Assembly (NCBI GenBank): GCA_025356095.1
Contig: JANXUR010000116.1
Span: 1-32,826, forward strand
Reading direction: 5' to 3'
Length of the DNA stretch: 32,826 bases
Source of the DNA: Acidobacteriaceae bacterium
Lineage (GTDB): Bacteria; Acidobacteriota; Terriglobia; Terriglobales; Acidobacteriaceae
Part shown: positions 24,181-32,400 of the stretch, one piece after another
How positions within the stretch are numbered: position 1 is the first letter of the stretch
How the letters are laid out: every line of letters begins with the position of its first letter
The notes under the pieces: generated by a model
What the model was told of the DNA's origin: nothing
The model's input: only the letters and a program-made list of their open reading frames with translations
Databases searched by the model: none
Position numbers and translations under genes: made by a program

Positions 24181-24804
24181 CTACCGAACTTTGGCAGACA
24201 GCAAATACACCAGCGGAAAGATAAACATCCACACCAGATCCACAAAGTGCCAATACAGCCCCGCCACTTCCACGGCATTGGCCGAATACTTGCGACGTGC
24301 GGCGACGATGCCTAGTACGAGCACTCCGATGGTCACGTGCAGCATGTGCATTCCGGTGAGGGTGAAAAACGTACCACCAAATTGGGCTGCACCAAACGGG
24401 TTGGCGCTCGGCGTAACACCTGCAGCAATCAGTCCCTGCCACTCGCGCAGATGCAGAACGATAAATGTGACTCCGAAGAACATGGTAGCGGCCAGCCAAA
24501 TGCGGCGGCGTCCGAGTTGGCCGGTCTCTGCCGCCCGCACCCCCAGCACCATGGTCAAGGAGCTGCTTAGCAGTACCGCAGTCATAACGGTGGCGTTGAC
24601 GATGGAGTGCGCGTCAAACGGCGTGGGCCACGATGCGCCCGCTGAGATCCGGCTGTACGTGTAGGTAAACAGCAGCGTGCCGAAGGTCAGGGAATCTGAC
24701 AACAAGAAAAGCCACAGACCCAGCTTCTTGGAGTGGGTGCCAAGGAACGGGCGCTCGTAGGCCTCCGCGTGCGCATCGTGTGCCGGAATGGCGTGGGTGG
24801 CCAT
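24181..24804 (-). CDS. coxC: Cytochrome c oxidase subunit III (first copy)
   Basis: A 207-residue membrane subunit with five hydrophobic helices. Motifs are KLGLWLFLLSDSLTFGTLL, FFGVTFIVLHLREWQGL, FFTLTGMHMLHVTIGVLVL and LYWHFVDLVWMFIFPLVYLL, diagnostic of heme-copper oxidase subunit III, including the conserved Glu near the oxygen route (REWQ). A TACAAT element lies directly upstream (24814-24819 on the minus strand), which would give a nearly leaderless transcript. Another subunit III gene (26077) lies across a plus-strand island. The two copies are only distantly similar. Confidence 0.92.
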   Translation of the reverse strand: MATHAIPAHDAHAEAYERPFLGTHSKKLGLWLFLLSDSLTFGTLLFTYTYSRISAGASWPTPFDAHSIVNATVMTAVLLSSSLTMVLGVRAAETGQLGRRRIWLAATMFFGVTFIVLHLREWQGLIAAGVTPSANPFGAAQFGGTFFTLTGMHMLHVTIGVLVLGIVAARRKYSANAVEVAGLYWHFVDLVWMFIFPLVYLLSAKVR

Positions 24805-24869
24805 GAAAGAAAGATTGTACGACAGAACGGCTTGCCGTCATCCGTACCCTCGCCATAACATCTGGGCGT

Positions 24870-25055
24870 ATGGCCGTGCAGGTGGTCTTCGTCATTCTTG
24901 GCGTCCTCACGTACACGTGCGTCCTGATTTGGATGCTGCTGAGGGCGGCTCGTGCTTTCCAGCGTGCGGAGAAAGTTCTCAGGTATCGGCGGCGAGGCTT
25001 TGTGTGGGCTGCAGGGTGTCGGGTGCAGGGCCATACGGCTTTTCGGTTCTGTTGA
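24870..25055 (+). CDS. Possible small membrane protein
   Basis: A 61-residue frame with one strong membrane helix (VVFVILGVLTYTCVLIWMLL) followed by a basic amphipathic region (RAARAFQRAEKVLRYRRRG). A TTGCCG/CATAAC pair (16-bp spacer) lies just upstream of the ATG, but no ribosome binding site does. The last 20 residues look non-coding. It may be a genuine small protein with a worn 3' end, or a chance frame. It is the first element of the plus-strand island inside the cox locus. Confidence 0.35.
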   Translation: MAVQVVFVILGVLTYTCVLIWMLLRAARAFQRAEKVLRYRRRGFVWAAGCRVQGHTAFRFC

Positions 25056-25194
25056 CTTCTCTGCAAGTGGTGCTCGGTGACGCCCCCTCAACTCACTACT
25101 GGGTCGTCCGGTAGCGTTGCTTCTCATCTGGTGGTGCCTGTCAGTCGCGAAAAAGACCAAGGTCGAGGGGGATTAATAGAGGGGGGATCAGTAG

Positions 25195-25809
25195 ATGGCG
25201 GAGCGATACGTAGCGCTGTTGCGCGGAGTGAACGTCGTCGGCAAAAACAAAGTGCCGATGAAACAACTAGCCTCGCTCTTTGAGGCGGCGGGCTGCACCC
25301 GGGTGCAAACCTACATCGCCACCGGCAACGTAGTGTTTCGTGCGTCAAAGAAGCTGGCGAGAGCGGTGCCCACGACCGTGCCGGCAGCGATGGAAGCGCA
25401 GTTCGGCTTTGGGGTTGCGATCCTGTTGCGCAGCGCAAGCCACATGCGCACGCTGGTGGAAGGGAATCCGTTTGTCGCGGAAGGCCGCGACAAGGCCCTG
25501 CTGCATGTGATGTTTTTGGCGGACGCGCCGGGAGCGGTGTTGATAGCAAGTCTGGACGCGAACCGCTCGCCGGGAGATGAGTTCCGCGTGCTGGGCCAGG
25601 AAGCCTACCTGCATCTGCCACGCGGCGTAGCGGAAAGCAAACTCAACAATGCCTTCTTCGACTCTAAGCTGAGGACGGTGAGCACAGGCCGAAATTGGCG
25701 CACCGTGAACCCTGCTGGCAATGGCGGAGGAGTAGCCAATTGGATGACGATTTGCGCACCTGCGGGGTGGTCGGGTAAAGTTTCCTCTGCAACCAGAGGA
25801 TCACCGTGA
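25195..25809 (+). CDS. DUF1697 family protein with C-terminal frameshift
   Basis: Residues 1-172 match the DUF1697 family well: YVALLRGVNVVGKNKVPMK at the N-terminus, LFEAAGCTRVQTYIATGNVV, FGFGVAILLRSA, EGNPF, LHVMFLAD, LPRGVAESKLNNAFFDSKL and STGRNWRTVN. After the last Asn (codon 25708-25710) the family tail continues in another frame as LLAMAEE and stops at 25733-25735. The observed frame instead runs on to 25809 with unrelated residues (PAGNGGGVANWM...). This implies one extra base or two missing bases near 25711, either a true mutation or a sequence error. GGGGGGA precedes the ATG. Function is unknown for the family. Confidence 0.8.
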   Translation: MAERYVALLRGVNVVGKNKVPMKQLASLFEAAGCTRVQTYIATGNVVFRASKKLARAVPTTVPAAMEAQFGFGVAILLRSASHMRTLVEGNPFVAEGRDKALLHVMFLADAPGAVLIASLDANRSPGDEFRVLGQEAYLHLPRGVAESKLNNAFFDSKLRTVSTGRNWRTVNPAGNGGGVANWMTICAPAGWSGKVSSATRGSP

Positions 25810-26084
25810 CCTGTTCCATTTTCCTTAAAATATCGTCTTTGCTGACGCTGCTAGCTTTGCTGGTGGGGTGCGGTGGAGGCTCAAGCTACGGTGGCGGTCC
25901 CACCGGCGCGGTGGTTCCCGGCGTTCCTGTGAGTGTGAGTGCAACGGCGGGCGATGGCCAGGTCACGCTCAGCTGGGCGGCTACGACTTATGCGACCTCC
26001 TACCCTGTGAAGCGCTCCGCGACCAGCGGCAGCGCGGGCGAAACCATTGCAAGCCCTGGAAGTGAAATAGCTGCACTTACTTAA
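25806..26084 (+). CDS. Truncated lipoprotein with partial fibronectin type III domain
   Basis: The 92-residue frame starts at a GTG with AGAGGA upstream. It has a lipoprotein signal with lipobox LVGC (lipid-modified Cys at residue 22), a Gly/Ser-rich linker, and the first half of an FN3 domain (PGVPVSVSATAGDGQVTLSWAA, then YPVKRSATSGSAGETIAS). It ends abruptly at 26084, where FN3 domains usually continue for another 20-30 residues. The end overlaps the stop of the convergent coxC-2 gene, so the 3' part appears to have been lost in a rearrangement next to the oxidase locus. It may be non-functional. Confidence 0.6.
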   Translation: MTCSIFLKISSLLTLLALLVGCGGGSSYGGGPTGAVVPGVPVSVSATAGDGQVTLSWAATTYATSYPVKRSATSGSAGETIASPGSEIAALT

Positions 26085-26796
26085 GGAAGTAGAGTAACCC
26101 GAAGATATAAAGCCAGAGAACACCCATGAAGTGCCAGTACCACGCCGAAATATCCACTGCGATGCGGCGGCTGGAGACCGGCTGGCACAGCCATGCTGCG
26201 CGTAGCGCAAACAGCAGGGTAATCACGCCACCTAGCAAGTGCACCGCGTGCGCACCAGTCAGGATGTAAACAAATTGGCTGCTAGGGCCGCTGGCCAGAT
26301 AGAACCCGCTTGCGGCCAGAGCTTGCCACGCCAGATACTGCCCGATAAGAAAAGCAATACCTAAAATAGTTGTAGCAGACAGCCAAGGAAATTTGGACGC
26401 GTCGTCAGCTTTGATGCCCGGTATGCTGGCCAGCGGTGCAAGTAGCGACTCACGCATCACTTGGCGACGCGCAAACTCCATGCTGATGCTGCTCAATATC
26501 AGCATAACGGTATTAAGACCAAGCAGAAACATGGGCAAGTGCACCGGTACCCAATCATTAATATAAGCGGAAGAGTGCGGATCCCACTGGCCAGTGTTTT
26601 GCCGGATAATGTAGGCGCTGGTCAAAGCCACGAAAAGCATCACAATGGGCGCCAGACCTACTACTAAACCCACTCGGCAACGGCGGAGGCGGTCGCGGTA
26701 ATCTGGCACGTTCGGGCCGTCGTCGGAGTCATCTCCGCCATTGCCGCCAAGGTCCGGAGGAAGGCCGATGTTGTCGTGAATGCTGTACGAATGCAT
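26077..26796 (-). CDS. Cytochrome c oxidase subunit III (second copy)
   Basis: A 239-residue membrane subunit, longer than the first copy, with a Gly/Asp-rich N-terminus (DLGGNGGDDSDDGP). Helices include VGLVVGLAPIVMLFVALTSAYIIR, FLLGLNTVMLILSSISMEFARR, FLIGQYLAWQALAASGFYL, YILTGAHAVHLLGGVITLLFAL and AWYWHFMGVLWLYIFGLLYFL. The HAVHL and YWHFMGVLW motifs are characteristic of subunit III. It lies 2 bp after the coxA stop, so it is the last gene of the coxB-coxA-coxC2 operon. Two subunit III-like genes in one locus have been noted for some acidobacterial oxidase clusters. The downstream stop overlaps the truncated lipoprotein. Confidence 0.9.
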   Translation of the reverse strand: MHSYSIHDNIGLPPDLGGNGGDDSDDGPNVPDYRDRLRRCRVGLVVGLAPIVMLFVALTSAYIIRQNTGQWDPHSSAYINDWVPVHLPMFLLGLNTVMLILSSISMEFARRQVMRESLLAPLASIPGIKADDASKFPWLSATTILGIAFLIGQYLAWQALAASGFYLASGPSSQFVYILTGAHAVHLLGGVITLLFALRAAWLCQPVSSRRIAVDISAWYWHFMGVLWLYIFGLLYFLK

Positions 26797-26798
26797 AA

Positions 26799-28541
26799 TC
26801 AGTTCGATGCTGCGCTTGTGCTGGCGGGTTCAGTTTGCATCACAAAATCTCTCGCCGCACCGGGAACACTGAATTCATAGGGCCCATGATGGACCACGGG
26901 AACCACTCCTCCGAAGTTATCATGCGGCGGCGGGTTGAGTGTTGTCCACTCCAGAGTAGTACACTCCCATGGGTTAGGGTTCGTTTCTTTCTTGCCGCGC
27001 CACAAACTCCACAATAAGTTGACCAGAAAGATAAACTGCGCGGCAATCGTGACCACCGCCGCAGCCGTGACGAACTGTTGCACTCCCATCAGCGGCTTTA
27101 GGTACTCAAGCTCGGTGAGCTGTGAGTAACGCCGTGGCTCGCCAGCCATGCCCAGCCAGTGCATCGGCATAAAGATGCAGTAAGCACCGATAAACGTCAG
27201 CCAAAAATGGATGCGCGCCAAGGTGACATTCATCTGCCGGCCAAACATCTTAGGAAACCAGAAGTGGGTGGCGGCGAACATGCCAAAAATAGTTGCAACC
27301 CCCATGATGATGTGAAAATGGCCGACGACAAAGGCGGTGTCGTGTAAGTGTGTGTCGGTGGCGGGTTGTGCCAAGATAGGGCCAGTAACCCCGCCACTTA
27401 CAAAGAACGAGATAAACCCAATCGCATAAAGCATCGGTGGCTCCAGCCGAAGCTTGCCACCCCACATGGTTCCGAGCCAGTTAAAGGTTTTTATGGCTGA
27501 GGGCACACCAATTACCATCGTCAGCAGACTAAAAACGAACGCTGAGTAGGGACTCATGCCGCTCATAAACATGTGGTGACCCCATACAATGAAACCGAGA
27601 AAGCCAATGGCGAGCATGGCTGAAACCATGGCTTTATATCCGAAGATCGGCTTGCGCGAAAAAGTGGAAATAATCTGTGACGCAATGCCCATGATAGGCA
27701 GAATTGCGATGTAGACCTCAGGGTGTCCGAAGAACCAGAATAAGTGCTGCCACAAGATGGGCGACCCGCCGCTGTGGGTCGAAGGCTCTCCGCTGATCAC
27801 CAAACCGCCCGGCACAAAAAAGCTGGTGCCGAGCCGCCGGTCGCAGAGCAGCAGAATGCCAGCGGCGAGTAACACGCCAAAAGCCAGCAGCGCGATGACC
27901 GCGGTAGTAAACCATCCCCAAACCGTAAGCGGAAGCCGCATCATCGTCATACCCCGGGCTCGCATATCCAGCACAGTGGTGATGAAGTTGATCGCACCCA
28001 TCAGCGAACCAGCGCAGAAGAGGGCAATACTCAGAATCCACAGGTCCATGCCAAGGCCGTTGCCGGGAGCGGCCCCAAGGATGGCACTAAGTGGAGGATA
28101 CGCCGTCCAGCCAACGCCGGGAGCACCGCCAGTAACAAAGAAGGCGGCGAGTAGCACAACAAAAGCCACGAATGTAGTCCAAAAAGACGCCATGTTCAGT
28201 CGCGGAAAAGCCATGTCTGGCGCGCCAATTTGCAGCGGCAGCACATAGTTGCCGAAGCCGGATTGCGGGGCCGTCGTCAGTACAAAAAATACCATGATCG
28301 TGCCGTGCATGGTCATCAACGCAAGATAGGTTTCGGGCTTAATCAGGCCCAGCCACGGCAGCACTGCCGCCGGATAGACTAAATGGATGCGCATTAGTAG
28401 CGAAAGCGCCATGCCCACAAACACCGCGACAATGGCAAGCGCAATGTATTGCAATCCAATCACCTTGTGGTCGGTAGAGAAGACGTAACGGCGCAGGAAG
28501 CTGGTAGGCGCGCCGTGCGTGAACGAAGGCGAGACGCTCAT
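26799..28541 (-). CDS. coxA: Cytochrome c oxidase subunit I (aa3-type)
   Basis: A 580-residue catalytic subunit that reduces O2 at the heme a3/CuB site and pumps protons. Motifs are MTMHG (low-spin heme His at about residue 79), WQHLFWFFGHPEVY (CuB His, D-channel Glu and cross-linked Tyr, the A1-type signature), VWGHHMF (two CuB His) and HDTAFVVGHFHIIMG (heme ligands). About 12 transmembrane helices are visible. ATG at 28541 overlaps the coxB stop (TAATG) and has GGAGG eight bases upstream; the 10-codon upstream extension lies inside coxB and is rejected. It is translationally coupled to coxB. Confidence 0.97.
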   Translation of the reverse strand: MSVSPSFTHGAPTSFLRRYVFSTDHKVIGLQYIALAIVAVFVGMALSLLMRIHLVYPAAVLPWLGLIKPETYLALMTMHGTIMVFFVLTTAPQSGFGNYVLPLQIGAPDMAFPRLNMASFWTTFVAFVVLLAAFFVTGGAPGVGWTAYPPLSAILGAAPGNGLGMDLWILSIALFCAGSLMGAINFITTVLDMRARGMTMMRLPLTVWGWFTTAVIALLAFGVLLAAGILLLCDRRLGTSFFVPGGLVISGEPSTHSGGSPILWQHLFWFFGHPEVYIAILPIMGIASQIISTFSRKPIFGYKAMVSAMLAIGFLGFIVWGHHMFMSGMSPYSAFVFSLLTMVIGVPSAIKTFNWLGTMWGGKLRLEPPMLYAIGFISFFVSGGVTGPILAQPATDTHLHDTAFVVGHFHIIMGVATIFGMFAATHFWFPKMFGRQMNVTLARIHFWLTFIGAYCIFMPMHWLGMAGEPRRYSQLTELEYLKPLMGVQQFVTAAAVVTIAAQFIFLVNLLWSLWRGKKETNPNPWECTTLEWTTLNPPPHDNFGGVVPVVHHGPYEFSVPGAARDFVMQTEPASTSAASN

Positions 28542-29365
28542 TACTTTGCCGCCTCCTTGGCTGCCAGCCACTCATCAAACTCCGCTTGACTTACTACATG
28601 CAACTTAGCGTGCATCTTATAATGTCCTAGCCCGCAGAGTTCTGCGCAGGCTATCTCATAAGTGCCAATCACGGTCGGATGCAATCTCGCACGGATGCGT
28701 AAACCCGGTACCGCATCCTGCTTAAATCGCATGTTCGGCACAAAGAAACTATGGATTACGTCCTGCGCGCGCAGATTCAGATCCACATCGCGATCTACTG
28801 GCAGGTACATTTCGCCCGTGACTACATCATCTTTCGATGCAGGGTCGGAGGTATCGAGTCCCAGCGCAGATTCGCCGCCGAGCGACGCGTCAATCTGCTT
28901 AGGGTCGGTGGCGCCGAACTTGGCATCGGGCCCGGGATAGCGAAAGAACCAAGCGAACTGCACGCCCGTGGCTTCCACTGGAATGGCCGCCGCATGGGCT
29001 GCGTCAAGCTCGCCATTTGCGGGCAAATCAAACCGCTCACTCGCCCAAATAGGGTGCCCGGCAGCCTGCATCCCAATGAATAGGACGGCGGTTAGCAGGG
29101 TCCACGCGATCTCAAGCCCGTTGTGTCCGTGCGAATGCTGTGCGGGCCCGCTGCGGCGTCGCGCGAAGTGCCATACAACCAAGCCCAGCGCCACTTGTGC
29201 GGCCACAAAGATGATGCCCATCAACAAATAGCTGCGAAAGAACTGCGCATCCACCGCATGGGCAGAAGAGGACGCGGCAGCGGGCAGCCACCATCCATTC
29301 GCCGTAAACCAGTAAACACTCAGCCCGGCTAACAACAGCAAGGCGAGCAGCAATGCCAGACCCAT
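28541..29365 (-). CDS. coxB: Cytochrome c oxidase subunit II
   Basis: A 274-residue membrane-anchored copper protein that accepts electrons from cytochrome c through CuA. It has an N-terminal hydrophobic segment (LALLLALLLLAGLSVYWF), two further helices (YLLMGIIFVAAQVALGLVVWHF and LEIAWTLLTAVLFIGM), and a periplasmic cupredoxin domain. CuA ligands are the His in VIHSFF (residue 205) and CAELCGLGHYKM (240-251), with both Cys, the His and the Met. There is no fused cytochrome c domain, so this is aa3-type, not caa3-type. GGAG lies before the ATG. It starts the core cox operon, 49 bp after the sortilin/BNR gene. Confidence 0.96.
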   Translation of the reverse strand: MGLALLLALLLLAGLSVYWFTANGWWLPAAASSSAHAVDAQFFRSYLLMGIIFVAAQVALGLVVWHFARRRSGPAQHSHGHNGLEIAWTLLTAVLFIGMQAAGHPIWASERFDLPANGELDAAHAAAIPVEATGVQFAWFFRYPGPDAKFGATDPKQIDASLGGESALGLDTSDPASKDDVVTGEMYLPVDRDVDLNLRAQDVIHSFFVPNMRFKQDAVPGLRIRARLHPTVIGTYEIACAELCGLGHYKMHAKLHVVSQAEFDEWLAAKEAAK

Positions 29366-29414
29366 CGCAACTCCGCGTGATTCCTAGGACTGATTAGTTT
29401 AGCGCAAAAGCCAC

Positions 29415-32400
29415 CTACTCCACCTTCCACTCCGGCACGCGGCCCGGGGTCCACGGCGCGCCTGCGGCTTCCATGTCGCGTTCCAAGGCGGGCAAGTCAG
29501 TCAGCATAACCTGCCGCAGCTTGGCGAGTTGTTCGGCCAAGTCTTGGGACGCGATGGCGTACTGTTGCTGCTGTGTACCGGTCGGCTTGCCGATAGCAAA
29601 GCGGCTGGCTTCGATGACGAAACCCACGCGATCGTTGAGCGAAGGGGGCGTGTTTTCGCTTCGTGCGCGGAGCACGTTGTCGCCGTCGAGTTCTCGGGTG
29701 ATGGCACTCATGCGAGTAATCAACTCATCCGCGCGAGCGCTCAACGCAGCGTAAGCTCCCGGAACTTCCTTTAGCGCTCGCTTGACAGCCTTGAGCCGGG
29801 ATTGCACGTCATGCGCCGAAGCTGTGGTGCCGGCAGTTACGCGCCATAGCTTGACGATTTGTTGTTGAAAGTTATGCAGTGCCATCCGGTCTGCCTCGGG
29901 GATTTCATCTGCGTTGTCGGTCACTATGTTAAAGTTCACTGAACCAGCTACTTCCGTTACACGGCCACTTACTCGTTGAAAGAGTTTGGCAGAGTAACGT
30001 CCCGGCATCGCCAAAGGCGTGTTGGGGCCGTCTCCTTCACCCTCACCGTCGCCATGCTGCTCATCGCTAGTATCGGGGAGTGCATAGCGTAGATTCCACG
30101 CGGTGCGATGCAAGCCTTTGTCACTGGAGGCATCCAACTGGCGCACCGCTTTACCCGACTCGTCGTAGATTACAAAGAATGATGCAGGCGGCTCTTCCTC
30201 TGCTTCTGCACGTAGTTCATCGTTGGTTGGATAGTGGCCCGCTTCCTTCTTTTTGTCCGCTTCCTTCTCTGCATCCTTACGATGGTCTTTGAGTGACTTT
30301 AGCTTGTCTTTGCGGTAGTAAGTAAACACTGCTCCAAAGGGCGGATTGCTCGCGGTGAAAAAGCTATCACCTTGGTAACTCTTGCCGTTGCCACCCTGTG
30401 GGCGGCGTGGAATGTAGAGCAGCGCATCTTTAACGGCAAACAGCTGCGAAGGCTTGTCTAGCGCGCCGTTGCCGTCTGTGGCTCCTGCGGAGGCAATAGC
30501 ACGCAGCGAACTAATGTCATCCAAAACATAGAATCCCCGGCCAAAAGTCGCGATCACTAAGTCATGTTCGCGGGGATGGATGGCGATATCGCGCACGGAG
30601 ATAGTAGGTAGGCCGCCCTTCAGTTGAATCCACTTCTTGCCCCCTTCAAAGCTCGCGAACACGCCAAACTCGGTGCCAACGAACAGTAATTCAGGGGTCA
30701 CCGGATCTTCGGCGAACGCCCAAACTGGACCGTTTTCAGGTAGGTCGCCAGTAATTGCCGTCCAACTCTTGCCGTAATCGGTGCTTTTCAAAACGTAGGG
30801 CTTAAAATCGGCGTTCTTGTGGTTGCCAAAAGTGGCATACACCGTACCTTCCGCGTGGTTAGAGGCCACAATGCGCGACACAAAGGTCTTATCTGGCACG
30901 GTCGGGAAGGTATCATACTTTGTCCAGTGCGCGCCGTTGTCGCTGGTCGTCTGAATCAGTCCATCGTCGGTACCAATGTAGAGCAACCCCTCCTTCCGCG
31001 GCGATTCGCTCATTGCAATGATGTTTCCATAGAGCGACGTGGACTGATTTTTGGCAACCGCATCTGCGCCCCATACTTTGCCCATCACGGGTAGTTGGTT
31101 GCGATCAATTTGCCGGGTAAGGTCGCCGGAGATTGCTTGCCATGAGTCGCCGCGATCATCGCTGCGAAAGACCTTGTTAGCGGCCAGATAAATCCTTGTG
31201 TGGGAGTGCGGGCTGATAACTATGGGAGTATCCCAATTCCAGCGCCACCCCGTTTCGCCACGTCCGGGCTGGGGCTGAATGAATAGTTCGCTGCCAGTGC
31301 GGCGGTCATAGCGCACAATGCCAGCATGCTGCGATTCGCCATACACCGTATTCGGATCCACCGGATCCACTGCCTGATGAAAGCCGTCGCCACCCGTAAT
31401 GACGAACCAGTCGCTATTCACAATACCTGCGGCCGATTTCGTCCGCGAGGGGCCACCCCAGCTAAAGTAATCCTGTGTGCCTCCGTACACGTTGTAGAAC
31501 GGCGCAGCGTTGTCTAGTGCCACATCGTAAAACTGAAGCGTGGGCAGGTTCTGCTTATAGCTCCAGGTGTCGGCCCGATCCCAGCTTTCATAAACTCCAC
31601 CATCGCAGCCGATTAAGTAATGCCGACTATCAGTTGGGTCAATCCAAATGGTATGGTTGTCGCCGTGACGGTTCTTTTCGTTCAAGCCGTGCAGCGTCTT
31701 GCCGCCGTCATCGGAGACACGCATCACCACGGAACCTACATAAATACGGTCTACATTCTTGGGGTCTGGAATCACCTGACCGTAATACATGGCACCATTG
31801 TCAAAGCTGTTTCGCTTCTCCCATGTGGCACCTTTGTCGGTTGAGCGAAAAATGCCGCCCTTGCCTTCTGCGGCTTCTACTGTGGCGTACACTACGTTAG
31901 TGTCCACCGGCGAAACCGCTAGGCCAATGCGGCCCATATCTACACCGGGAAGCCCGGACTTGAGTTTGTTCCAAGTAACTCCCGCATCGGTAGACTTATA
32001 AATTGCCGACTCGGGCCCGCCATCAATCAGGGTCCACATGTGGCGACGACGCTGATAACTACTAGCGTAGAGTATGTCGGGGTTAGCGGGGTCTAGGGCA
32101 ACGTCATCCACGCCGGTATTCTCACTGATAGTAAGTACGGCCTTCCACGTTTTGCCGCCGTCCTCTGACTTATAAAGACCACGGTCGCCGCCAGCACTCC
32201 AAAGCGGACCTTCAGCCGCCACATACACTACATTGGAATGGCGCGGGTCAATCACAATGCGGCCGATGTGTTCAGACTTTTTCAGTCCCATGTTAGTCCA
32301 GCTTTTGCCGCCATCATCGGAACGATAAACGCCGTCGCCATAGCCCACGCTGCGTTGGCTGTTGGCCTCGCCCGTGCCCACCCAAACCACGCTGGGGTCG

